Source: a virus. Taken from it: a stretch of 31,778 nt of DNA. The notes below the pieces were generated by a model. That model was given only the letters and a program-made list of their open reading frames with translations, searched no databases and had not been told where the DNA came from. Position numbers and translations under genes: made by a program. Positions 9,001 to 16,500 of this stretch are shown piece by piece (within the stretch, counting starts at the first letter, position 1; the number at the start of each line of letters is the position of its first letter). Location: IMG/VR virus record IMGVR_UViG_3300044620_000107, positions 1 to 31,778 of that record; one strand, written 5' to 3'.

Positions 9001-10073
9001 CGCGCGACGTGATCGCCGGCAACCATGACCGCCTTCTGCAAGCCCTCGGTCAGGGTCTCCATGCCCCACGACGTCAGCATGTTCTTGCGCCACGCTGCCC
9101 ATGCCTGCTTCTCGGTGACGTTCTCAAACGTCTTGGCCGCACCTCGCAGAGCACCGCGAACAAGCTGGCCGCGCCACGGCTGCGACACCGCCTTGAAGCC
9201 GACGGCGTCGATAGCGCCAGCAGCGACCGAGGCAATCGCCAGGGCCGGCGCTGCGCTGCTCAGGTCGATGGGTTCCTGCCCGGCGCTTACGCGATCTGCG
9301 TTCTCCAGGGACAACTCTGCCATCGCGGAACCGAACTCAAAGCTCGACGCGAACGCGCCGCCGGCAAGCGGGGCCGTGATGAACGCAAGGGGGCCAGATA
9401 CCGCAGCAGTGCCAAGGGACACAGCAGCCGTTTCTGCCACGAACATCGACGTCTGGATCACCGTCTGCCCAGCCCACGAGAACCAGCCGTCGTTCTCGTC
9501 CGACAGCAGGTTCTGCATGCGGCTCAGGTACTTCAGCCGCTCGATGGTCGCCGGGTCGCCACCGTTGGCGAACGCTTCCATGCCCAGCGTGCTCGTCTCC
9601 ATCTGCGCCAGCTGGCCCTGCACCTGCCGGCCAAACCAGCCGAGACCGCTGATCTCCGCGCGCGCCAGATTGTCGCCTTCCTGGCCGAGGATCTTCGACC
9701 ACTGCGGGTCGGTCATCAGGCTGTACGCCAACGGAGCCGTCTGGCGGATCTCCTCCAGCCTCTTCCGCTGGTAGTTCGCCATGTCGGCCATGACCTCGGG
9801 GCTGCGGTCCGCAACCATCGGATCGATGCCGCGATCCTTCGCGAACTGCTGCGCCTGCTGGTACAGGGCCACGTCCTGCTTCAGGCTCTGCTGCCACAGC
9901 GTGAACACGTCGGCCTCCTGCTGCGGAGGCTCGTTGTGCGGCGCGAGAACCATGCGCGGCGCGACGTCTTGCAGCGGAGGCGGCGCAGAGGCTCGCATCT
10001 GCTCGGCCTGCTGCGACAAGCCCTGCTGCGCCACTTCTCGCTGCGGATCCTGGAACGGAGTCAGGTCGGTCAT
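1..10073 (-). CDS. Giant polyvalent virion protein, partial (at least 3357 aa, C-terminus outside window)
   Basis: One minus-strand frame stays open from ATG 10073 to the window edge. Visible regions: Gln-rich N-terminus; Ala/Gly-rich hydrophobic stretch about 210-250; a region about 930-1370 with AVLSPQKNWFENVS (W982) and DTHAIAAAL (D1289); coiled coil about 1010-1120; acetyltransferase-like segment about 1740-1880; ADP-ribosyltransferase-like domain about 1966-2220 beginning FHGT (F1969); metallopeptidase-like domain with HEQAH at 2277-2281; long helical region; conserved phage segment from about 3010. This pattern matches the phage polyvalent (DarB-like) proteins, which are packaged and injected with DNA to counter host defences. 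It starts 7 bases after the gp15-like gene, the slot of T7 gp16, so ejection is inferred. The start lacks a clear Shine-Dalgarno. Codon use shifts around 3450-4060, and frame preference shifts at 4970-5209. Confidence 0.9.
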   Translation of the reverse strand, partial: MTDLTPFQDPQREVAQQGLSQQAEQMRASAPPPLQDVAPRMVLAPHNEPPQQEADVFTLWQQSLKQDVALYQQAQQFAKDRGIDPMVADRSPEVMADMANYQRKRLEEIRQTAPLAYSLMTDPQWSKILGQEGDNLARAEISGLGWFGRQVQGQLAQMETSTLGMEAFANGGDPATIERLKYLSRMQNLLSDENDGWFSWAGQTVIQTSMFVAETAAVSLGTAAVSGPLAFITAPLAGGAFASSFEFGSAMAELSLENADRVSAGQEPIDLSSAAPALAIASVAAGAIDAVGFKAVSQPWRGQLVRGALRGAAKTFENVTEKQAWAAWRKNMLTSWGMETLTEGLQKAVMVAGDHVARANSDPAYGNRLDWSAMGEQMWSEAWAEMGAAAVGIAPLSIAGASWRLRRDRAFARASEHQTKKWTTALNEMRSTEVMANAPAAAAESLGKILKRDGIENVYVNVRDMRDALEQADAFERADVAAQTGASPSRVAREEGAVGDGRATRTLRELLPDVARQVDEAVDDTVDVKISVADFVEHFAGKRIGLGLETQGLLKFFADGMTKAERQQSEKALQEFLETEAALPQQTPPAGEQVGGIATVMTPADATVMSIPASQLTQDQNDTARDQAVAQLAEKYVASGKFPDTEQGRQDAADAAEVEVLFLQGVAIDEGKSLSEAAATEGIIWENRPESAVATTQEPAAAEAAPAAVDPDLERRRTEALDLLTDPAATIADAERQQLESFVYGAEQPAGFGGMLSRRQQAAALRQIGVLADRFGPDAAKWAAGSITDERLAATIAKQEGAGNQKKRAAELLKLLKSAKQVAGWKPGRLASMGMPSPRQEPTPLPTPEGTSAPMEASTRVPTAKGAEMQALDEKLLVDWSVMKTNPDLVSSNLDVLKDSDLGVAYRWDETQTPEQQIEGFIDFARDNLVWLHERMNPEWRARAKLWYVGARRIADWMAKRYNISPMQAAGILAVLSPQKNWFENVSMGDRIADILFSKRDATWTPGMEALWQRLMASKDANVATLKLKLASLEKPTRPSKPVVGETDEQWDRRRERFARRRDKLMQQYEEELAVYEERLEELEDALGEARETQDKEGTEALLQEIAAHKITKPERPVRPRRIKSETAEEFAERKEEYPKLMEEYESAKAKLEKQIPAAEAKRAELYAFNAGPSMQMARSGTLKDLLDAGDLRMAGYWVRLFDEAHNSRSFAIITPEGGMAGPSMTGKPDARKEAKLRWGSYNTILKAISIFEDGRFENIHVQVGGAHKVRNFYNNIYSPWFLPAATIDTHAIAAALMMPLSASDDAVAYGLGGKVKDARLGLHGGYAIFLDAYRRAAAQTGVQVREEQSITWEAIRGLFEAAKKSGMKKPVNDLWAKYRAGEATLEETREAIWQLAEGITRPEWVDVSTEIEPASSYAGESRAAMDAVVNERADAKPDPNVTLMLPVQPATSDAALAGRYAKLTDEQKMQVSSKVIGDFLPKVLAEFETAGTVGTTVAMQNGEASLAITVTIPNTANTRQIARAIGNVFGLDNVTAVSASKFVDATATTTAALRIAAGATPDQIRGLQAKLAQAGFHDTFTHNSFMLAVLPSDASLETLGAAIGGDPLVESQQFFSAWFSHERKEALEVGAGRGIGSDRRRRLDRWREQASDTVLGEVNERAKYNTGTIVRQWRESGAGGDAGEWSKRNSSARDAAPVRLGELLGVELKGTEWIIPPAFMQIMRDAGMRPRRIVELRKGEKGSAEAFRQAVLASKKANTQYGAAVHAYPAEDYLLMRLFLTDDGEAGFALKKDGDIVSCFGSPSKRGDMTYMLQLAIDQGGWKADSFDTALPSIYAAHGLYPVARMPWDDKQKPEDWDYEKFKEWQDGRPDVLWYAFNPNWKGKYKRDQGPMVEWPKPLELQEANKPTAGKRLSSKGVGVLREQYMDAVRAADIGTPEKFANSTPEQRAPVQQLRDQSAAASGFVRAFHGTSVDVPVTAHAAAKPFTVFKTVYETGNLGAHFSVEPAVAGKFASSNSGELDKKKLFSVYLKIRNPLRLQDVGIWTSGRVIPQLTNMGWFGGDQTAAYAALDQLEQIVKSLLLTGTIGKTYKAHDAFRYSIGEKPVDPDYERVARSWLTSPTIKPSDVGQAELEEIGLQLLIQMHGYDSVVYLNRREIAIGDPGSKQRRSLSAQVAAQAYSDNAQWSRVRQVSTDEEFLRRIPEARDSYIVFRPEQIKLADAVTFTEDGSVIPLDERDDQTNTSILYSEGSQEEANIDINTRRARLLHTGNLKAHVHEQAHNMMRYLFRSASRPFPNPRHLRDVQVLLGWFGVADLATWNAMTMQEQERHWEAFAYSYEKYLFEGVAPTPGLRGLFDRLSRWIRRYYREVIENINVAYRAATGHDLPMLTDEVRAVMGRMLAAEQSVDSAITANALEPLFQTREQFPGSDDQWQELQELMEAQRLESVSQLTQQSVRQLQLSQPAIARASADRERAARAQRERLRAEVTAEVMEQPVYRLISYFKTGILVGQDGQTARDDSKAAHGHKLDRDAIARMPDLAAFSRIERDPSGNLISVTVNLDKYMRRGGADPEQVATAFGFVSNDPDGTMRADVAGMMSTLAAAPTPQQAIDARLDERMQQEFGNLVDPKARDQAVLEAVHGELRARLVAAEAMWLNTNLTTVAIAALPGHRRKMQQARDAVASIEPQLEAAREERSMLLDEQTPLDRVDLQRLQWLDLQIGALQAQRSRFAGAAESTVPQLMLAQAAAGQARKNLSTRVIGEINPRDFLAQERRSATEAQQALRKDITSMPQGGRDVRYRAASQAKLRQLLYQQMTAEALTIRREAEQFRTFVSRLFNIGQTRARKLEMLYVHAAQALLTEAGYAPASFTPERAEQIWSTVQQLDAALWAQIEPTVTGLRQLIASLPRQTITGRGNDQPPWRRMTVEQWRTLRDVIEALHDAAVERGEVVFDQRRQSFRDARDLLLQAISDRGIRGPVPGRDRKRTDTEEKLSWFGSFVAKWKRVEHTMLRFDGGTPGIWTKLIWTPINDAFVRYEARRQSVLSTYATILRSAPLDADVPAAQRRIEFRSRDGRLIYTFADMRELLGALLHIGNQSNKRKLLLGGTGYGKAFGFLERDAATNEMVLNSQDWDAFVEALNESGRLQATHWKFLQAVWDLNESLLPSIQGAHKRITGSIMRTVGRTPIVNRYGTFSGGYVPAKIDSTKSPIGARVESIAELQADMRQQLPMADDGFTRERNESVHEPLSFDLRMIESHIDQVVRYTEVAPVVNDVNRLLTDYTVMQEMHLMDPTLYQEVLRPFLSRALNNTTSQPHNSKAFNWLFSGLRRNTTLGKMFLNVPNALQNISGLPIALLRI

Positions 10074-10080
10074 GGTCTTG

Positions 10081-12312
10081 TCAGAACCCTAGCGGAATGC
10101 GGCTGATCGCTTGCTGTTGAGTTGCAGAAAGAGCACCAGCTGCTCGCTGCTCTTCCGCCGTGCGGCTCTGGATCGCCCTCTGGCGAATCTCGATCGCGCT
10201 TTGCAGGGTCGGATCCGTGCGAACGAACGCTTCCAGACCGCCAGGGAACATGGCGAAGCCGTGCTGCTTCTCCCAAGCATCCCGCTTGTCCTTAGACGTC
10301 AGCAGTTCGCGCGCCAGCTTGTGCTTGTCCACGAGGTACTGGACAAGCCCGTGCTCCTGATTCCCGTCTCCGATCGCCGCGTAGACGTAGGTCGGCTGGA
10401 TCGTCGTGCCGATTCGCAGCGCGTCGTTGCTCTCGTTAAACGACGTGATGAGGCCGTGCAGCGTCGTGGGCTTGTTACCAATCGTTCCTTCCACGACCGG
10501 CATCGGATCGATCGACCCCGGCTTTCGGAGCGCGCCCAGAGAGCGGACTGGCACCAGCGCAGGCTCGCCGTCCTGCATGATCGGCACCATCGCGTTCTGC
10601 AAGCGCTCCTTGGACGGAAGGCCGCGCTCCAGTGCTTGCACGGTGTCCAGGCTGGCGGGGACAGGAATGCGAGATCCGCCACCCGTGTACTCGACAATGC
10701 TGCTCCGGTGTGCGTTCAGGATCGCCTGCATCTCGACGATGCTCTTGGCACCCAACGCTTGCTCCTTCAGTTCGCCTTCTTCCACCTCTCGGATGTGGGA
10801 TACCCTGTCCTTCTCTTGCGTGTCCGTACCAGCGGCACGAACCGCACTCGCGAACAAGGCGTTCAAGTGCGCCTTGATCAGGGTATCCTTCTCGCGCGTC
10901 GCGACCGCATCGTCTTCGCGCTGCCGGCGCATCTCAGCCTGCTGCCTGAGAAACTGCTGCTCCTTCTCGACCTGCGCTCGCTCGTTCACGGTCCCGTGCA
11001 GCGTGGCGAGCTTGGACAGCGAATCGTTGCTGAGTTCAAACCGCAGCGCGTTCTCGATTGCGCTCCAGTCCTGACCAACCAGAGACGACGGATCCGACCG
11101 CAGGCCGCGCATGGTCTGCACGCCGAACGAGGTGTCGCTGAACAGGACACCGTTGTTGACCATGTTGCGCAGCTGCTCGGCCTGACCAGTTGCCTCGGCA
11201 CGCCTGCGAAGCTCGGGAGGGACGTCCTCCCAGATCATGGCGTCGGGAGACGTTCCGACGGCTCCTGCAATCGCAGAGCCAGAGCCTTGCATCTTGGTCC
11301 ACCAGTCCACGACAGCCTGCCGCGTCTCGCGAATCTCTCGCTGCTCGCGCCGTGCCTCGACCACCTCGTACTTGTTGATGCGCTGCTCCAGTCGGTCGTA
11401 CACCTCCTGCTTCACATCGCCGGCAACCAGCATTGAGTCGAGTCGCTCGGACATCGCGGCCGGCGACAAGCCCTCTGCGCGCCACGCACGGAACTGCTCA
11501 AACTCCTCCGTGCCGACCTGCCGGTCCTTGATGTCGGCCTCGTACTTCTGCGCAGCAGCCGGCAGGATCTCGCCGTTCTTCATGGCCGCGTCGAGGTACG
11601 CCTTCGCCTTGGCGGGCTGATCCTTGAACGCATCGAGCACCTGCTCGTGCATCTGCCCCATGATCCTCGTGCGGTACTGCTGGTAGGGGCTGTCCTTGGC
11701 GTCGCTGTACGGCAGCTGCAACAGCCCGGCCTGATCGCGAACCGCTCGGTCCAGGCCGCCCTTCGCAAGGCCGTATGGGTTGTCGGGGCCTTCTGGGGCG
11801 AAGTAGGCGTCGCGTGCCAGCAGCGCCTCGTTGGCGAACTGCTGCATGCGCGCCGTGTTCTGCGCTCCGTCCCAGACCTTGATCTGGTCGTAGTAGTGCG
11901 ACTGGATCGCCTGCTGGTAGCTGCGCATGCGGCGATCCGCAGCCATGCGGAACATCGACCGCTGCGTGTCGTTCTGGAGCAGCTTCTCGGCTTCTTGCCG
12001 GCGCTTCGCCAGACCATCGGCCAGCGGCTTGTACCCATCGACGGCCGACTTGCCGGCAAGCGATCGGAACTTCGTCAACTCCTCGACGGCGAAGTCCGCA
12101 AGCAGGCTCTCGGCCTCCTTCGTGCGGGCGTTGTCGATCTGGTTCTCGATGCGACTCAGCCCATCGCCGAGGGCTGCCACGCCCGCGCCCATCTGGGCGA
12201 CCATCTGGCCGGTCGGGTCTTGGAACGGAACAACGCGACCAGCCTGAGCTACGGGCTGGCCCTGCGGCTGAATGCCGACGGTCGGCGTGTAGATGTCGGG
12301 AATGCGCGGCAT
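10081..12312 (-). CDS. Internal virion protein, gp15-like (743 aa)
   Basis: A long, soluble, mostly helical, charged protein with no signal peptide. Its N-terminus MPRIPDIYTPTVGIQPQG followed by a Gly/Ala stretch (AQMGAGVAALGDGLSRIE) and long helices is the pattern of podophage internal core proteins equivalent to T7 gp15. Those proteins sit inside the capsid on the portal and are ejected to form the DNA-translocation channel. ATG 12312 is supported by GGAG six bases upstream and lies 3 bases after the stop of the gp14-like gene. Downstream, the giant polyvalent gene begins 7 bases after its stop. Sequence identity in this family is low, so the call rests on composition, length and its place between a gp14-like and a giant ejected protein. 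Confidence 0.75.
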   Translation of the reverse strand: MPRIPDIYTPTVGIQPQGQPVAQAGRVVPFQDPTGQMVAQMGAGVAALGDGLSRIENQIDNARTKEAESLLADFAVEELTKFRSLAGKSAVDGYKPLADGLAKRRQEAEKLLQNDTQRSMFRMAADRRMRSYQQAIQSHYYDQIKVWDGAQNTARMQQFANEALLARDAYFAPEGPDNPYGLAKGGLDRAVRDQAGLLQLPYSDAKDSPYQQYRTRIMGQMHEQVLDAFKDQPAKAKAYLDAAMKNGEILPAAAQKYEADIKDRQVGTEEFEQFRAWRAEGLSPAAMSERLDSMLVAGDVKQEVYDRLEQRINKYEVVEARREQREIRETRQAVVDWWTKMQGSGSAIAGAVGTSPDAMIWEDVPPELRRRAEATGQAEQLRNMVNNGVLFSDTSFGVQTMRGLRSDPSSLVGQDWSAIENALRFELSNDSLSKLATLHGTVNERAQVEKEQQFLRQQAEMRRQREDDAVATREKDTLIKAHLNALFASAVRAAGTDTQEKDRVSHIREVEEGELKEQALGAKSIVEMQAILNAHRSSIVEYTGGGSRIPVPASLDTVQALERGLPSKERLQNAMVPIMQDGEPALVPVRSLGALRKPGSIDPMPVVEGTIGNKPTTLHGLITSFNESNDALRIGTTIQPTYVYAAIGDGNQEHGLVQYLVDKHKLARELLTSKDKRDAWEKQHGFAMFPGGLEAFVRTDPTLQSAIEIRQRAIQSRTAEEQRAAGALSATQQQAISRIPLGF

Positions 12313-12315
12313 GGG

Positions 12316-13524
12316 TTACTCCGAAAGACCCTGCGAGGAGGCCCAGGCCGCCCAGCGGCGGTCGGCAGCCCTCTGGCTCAGGTACTGTCCGGCACCCGTC
12401 AGGAGCGACGGCATGGCCCCGGCCACGGGGTTCAGGGCGCGTGCCTGCATGCGCAGGCTGCCGGCGCTGGTCTCTGCCAGCAGTCCCTCGTTCGCCGCGT
12501 TCACGCCCTGCATGCGAGCGGCGTTCGCGGCACGGACGGCATTGGCGTCGATCGTGAAGCGGTCGATCTCCTTCATCAGTTCGATGCTCGCCATGGTCTC
12601 GGCACCGCTTCCGACGTCGGCGCGAATGCCGCGAGCGCCCATCGTGGCGCGAGCCGCCTCCCGCACTTGGCCGGCGCGCATCGTCGCCTCCATCGCCTGC
12701 TGCCTGCCGGCGGCGATGATGTCCGCCGCCTGCCTCTCAGCCGCGCGCGCGTTGATCTGGCTCATCTTGCCCTGGAACTCCAGGGACATGGCTTGCTGCT
12801 TCAGCTGCGTCTGCTGGCTCTTCAGAGCGTAGAACTGTCCGATGACCTGCTGCGTCGTGCCAAGGACGGCAAGGGCAGCGCCCCACGTCATCCCGCTGTC
12901 AGGTGGGGCTTCCTTCTTCGGTTGCGGCGTTACAGCCGAGTCGTTGGGAAACGTGTAACCCTCGCGCCAAGGGCCGGGCTTGCTGCCCTCCAGCATCACT
13001 CCTGGCATCTCCAGGCCGGCGGGGTCTTGCAGCGCCACAGGGGCTTCCATCGGAGACTGCTCGGCGACGACCTCTGGAGCGGCCACAGGAGGCTCAGAGC
13101 CAGCCGGAAGGACACCAGCGTCCTGCACGCTAACCATCTCGACCAGCGCAGGATCTTGCGCCTTCAGCATGCCGGCGGCGTCTACCTGCTTCATGTCGGA
13201 GAACGGGCGCGGCGGCGGCTCGTAGGCGTACCGCTTGGCGGCCTCGACGCGCAGCGCGCCCTGCCGGCGAGCGCGCTCCACGCTCGCGTCTGCCAAGTCC
13301 TGCCGGAACATCTGCAACTGCCGATCGGCTGGCCCCACCTTGGCTGCCGGCGGCAGCCCGTAACCGCTGCGCATCACCTCGGGGGCAACGTAGTCGCGAA
13401 CGTGACGAAGAGCCTGCCGCTCTGCCGTCAACGGGTCGATGCCTCGGCCGATCAGCTGCTGCTTCATCAGCCCGGCCTCCCGGCGAAGCCGCAACTCGAT
13501 CATCGCTTGCGTGAGTGGGTCCAT
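12316..13524 (-). CDS. Internal virion protein, gp14-like, with long N-terminal extension (402 aa)
   Basis: The C-terminal half (about 215-400) has the Ala/Gln/Arg-rich helices typical of podophage gp14-like internal proteins: AALAVLGTTQQVIGQFYALK, then helices ending in ARGIRADVGSGAETMASIEL and TIDANAVRAANAARMQGVNA. Such proteins are ejected first and form the outer-membrane part of the genome-delivery channel. The N-terminal 210 residues are different: a helical, Arg-rich start, then a Pro/Glu-rich probably disordered linker (about 100-210). ATG 13524 overlaps the stop of tail tubular protein B (TGATG) and has GGAGG three bases upstream, a good start. The family is usually shorter (around 200 aa, from memory), so the extension may be a fused, independent unit. 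Confidence 0.75.
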   Translation of the reverse strand: MDPLTQAMIELRLRREAGLMKQQLIGRGIDPLTAERQALRHVRDYVAPEVMRSGYGLPPAAKVGPADRQLQMFRQDLADASVERARRQGALRVEAAKRYAYEPPPRPFSDMKQVDAAGMLKAQDPALVEMVSVQDAGVLPAGSEPPVAAPEVVAEQSPMEAPVALQDPAGLEMPGVMLEGSKPGPWREGYTFPNDSAVTPQPKKEAPPDSGMTWGAALAVLGTTQQVIGQFYALKSQQTQLKQQAMSLEFQGKMSQINARAAERQAADIIAAGRQQAMEATMRAGQVREAARATMGARGIRADVGSGAETMASIELMKEIDRFTIDANAVRAANAARMQGVNAANEGLLAETSAGSLRMQARALNPVAGAMPSLLTGAGQYLSQRAADRRWAAWASSQGLSE

Positions 13525-16500
13525 CAGCCTCCGATCGCGACCTCGTAGGTCATGCCAAGGATCGTCATGGGGTATGGCGTCCTGTGGCGGATCGTCACTT
13601 GACCACTATTCCGCCAGGATCCCAGAAGCGTCACGTCGATCTCCTGCATGTCTGTGCTCTGCGCAGATGCCGGCGGATTGCCAGGGACCAGCAGAGAGCC
13701 GGTCGGCCCGATCGACACCTTGCTCGCGGACGACACCTTGAGCCATGCCTTGTTGATGTTCTTGGCCCGGCCCTGGCCCATGCCGTCGATCTGCATCGCA
13801 GCGGGGACAGTCACGATCTCGCTCGTGTACTTGATGCCGACGACTGCCGTGGCCGCGATCGGCCGCACGGTGCCGTCCAGAGAGATCTGCCCGTTCTCGA
13901 CGGTCAGGTTCTCCAGCAGGATGCCGTCTGCGACGACGTCGACCGTCAGACCCTCCAGGTGCTCCAGTTGCGTGATCGTGCTGAAGCCGATGTACACGTT
14001 GCCGGCCGCCGGCAGCTGCGTGTAGGCAGCGCCCCACGTCCCCACCGGGGACAACGTGAACGAGTTGGCGTTGTTGTAGGTCGCGATGCCGATCAGGATC
14101 GGACCAGCCGGCGACCCGACCTGCACGACCACAGTCGTTGGCGAGACGTAGCCGTGGTTGGCGTAGGCAATCACCAGCGACTCCGGCGACCCCTTGGCGT
14201 AGGTGCCAAGTTTCTGCTGGAGCAGCGCGCCGTCGCAGTAGATCGATTCGGGTGCGACATCCTGGTTGAGCGGGGCCATGCGCTCGACCGTTCGGATGGT
14301 CGACGCGCCAACCGTCCTGCGCACAACGGCCCACAGCCGGTCCTGCTGCCCGTCTGGGATCACCGCCACCGACTCAACCACACCGCCGACGTCGTGCTGG
14401 TGCCAACCTCCGACCTGCTCCTCGGGAACGTAGGTCAGGCCGAGCAGCTTGCCGCTCGTGCTCACGAACCAGAGCACGGGGACAGGCGACTTCTGATAGG
14501 CGGCGTCGACGATGCTGTAGTCGTCGAACAGGTGCGGCGCGCGCAAGCTCAGGTCGCCCGTCACGAATCCCTGCGACTGGAAGTTGAACCCCAACTCGCG
14601 AACGTGCCCACCGCGCGCAGCGCAGAAGATCGCGCTGTTGTTGACGATGATCGGCTGGACGGCGTTCGCGCCGTTGTAGCTTTGCGGCCGCACGCTGATC
14701 GTGCTCGGGGTCAGAGCCTCGCTGTTGATCGGGCTGACGCGCCACTCGCTGGCGTTGGTCAGCAGCAGCAACTCGCCAAGCGGGACGATGTGTCGGATCC
14801 TGTTGGCCTCGCGGGCGGCGACCTCGACCTCGATCCGGTCGGAGTCGTTGCTCGGGAGCCGGTACGAGAACTCCGTCTCGGTGAACGGCTTCGACATGTA
14901 CAGCTTGTTCGGCTCGTCGAGCGCGCCGGCAAAGCACTTGCGCTGGTCGAAGTACGCAACGGCACCGGGGTACAGCCCCGCCGCGTTGAACACCGACTCG
15001 ACGTATGGCGGCGTCTTGCTGAAGTCGGGTGTGATGTTGTCGTCGACGAAGCTCGTCGTCTCGCTGTTGCCGATGAAGCCGAACAGCCCGCTGACCTCCT
15101 TGTAGACGTTGTACCGAGTCGCGCCAGGAACAGCCGACCACGTCAGCGTGTTCTTGCTGCCGATCGCCAGGAGGTTGTTGGTCGCAGTGACAGATGCAGA
15201 CGCTGGGCCTTCTGCGTCGTCGATCTCTGCCGTCACTCGGTACGTCGCGAGCGCGTCCTGCACGCTGGTCACGAACTGCAACAGCCCGCACCTGCCGAGC
15301 GCGTACTCCGGCGCGCGAGGCTCGTAGTGCCCAAATGCCTCCGACGTCGTGGACACGCTGCGGCCGTTCACGAGCACGGCAAATGCTACCAAGATTGGAG
15401 CAACCAAGCCGCCAGTAAGTTGACCACCATCGTCCCGGAGCAAGCGGAACCGCTTCGTGGTTGCGAAGCTCGGGTCGAGATCCAAGTACGCAATCGCGCC
15501 GAGCGGTATTGCGGCAGTTGAGTTGGAGTCGCAGATGCGAACGCCGGTTCCGTTCCTCCACCACGAAGCCGACTCGTACTCCAGAGTGTCCAGCTGGAAC
15601 GGGTAGGTGTTCGTGCCCGTCGTCTTGGTCGCTCCGATCCGCTGGTAGACGTAGCCCTCGTCCTCCAGGCGTTGCAGGTAGGCGACGTCCTCGGACCACA
15701 GGCCGCCGAATGCGTTGCCGAGGTTCGATCCGTTCAAGATGGTGTTGGTGTTCACCATCTGGCTCGTCTGCGACGGCTCGGATGCGACCACGAAGAACTT
15801 GTCGTGCAGCAGCGGGAAGTGGTCGCAGCGGCAGTACACCAAGTCCCCCTTGCTGAACTTGTGCTGCGACGGGCCGACGACGTTGATCCAGTGCCGGTCC
15901 ATGCCGCTCACGGGCGCGTCGCTGTTGGCCCAGTCCCATCGCCATGCCATGCCGTAGGTCGGCGTTGCCGTCACTCCTGTGACCTGCGGCGTCGTGTTGA
16001 ACACGGAAGCCGTCAGAGACCACGCAGTCGCGCCAAAGCGTGAAAGCTCGCGCACCGGGTGATTCGGGTGCGCAAAGGAGACGACGTCGAAGCTCTGCGT
16101 GTACGTCAGGTCGAAGATCTCCGACTCCAGGTAGCTGTGCTTCAACTCCAGGGCCGTCGAGTACTGCTGGAACCACAGAGCGTCGAGGCTGGTCGAGGTG
16201 ATCAACCCCAGGCCGGCGCTGCTGTAGATCGGAACCGTCGCAAGGTAGTTGGCACCGCTGTACGTCACGACGGAGCCGACGTCGTAGAACTTGTCGACGG
16301 TGTTCGTCCCCGTGCCGGCGGTCGTGAAGGCGATGCGCGAACCAGTCGGCGACGCCTTGAGGAAGAACCCAGTGCCAGCAGTTGGGATGTCGTAGTCGAC
16401 GTAGTACAGCGTGTTCGGCGACAGCTGCGGCGGAAGCGCCCCGCCCGTGTTGCGGAAACACACCGCTTCGTCCTGCGCAAACGGCGGCGTGGCCGGCGGC

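Noticed and set aside
5325-10106. Plus-strand open frame of 1593 codons
   Set aside because: It lies antisense to the giant gene, its translation is Arg/Leu/Val/His-rich without domains, and the minus strand carries recognisable protein motifs throughout. It arises from strong third-position G/C bias.
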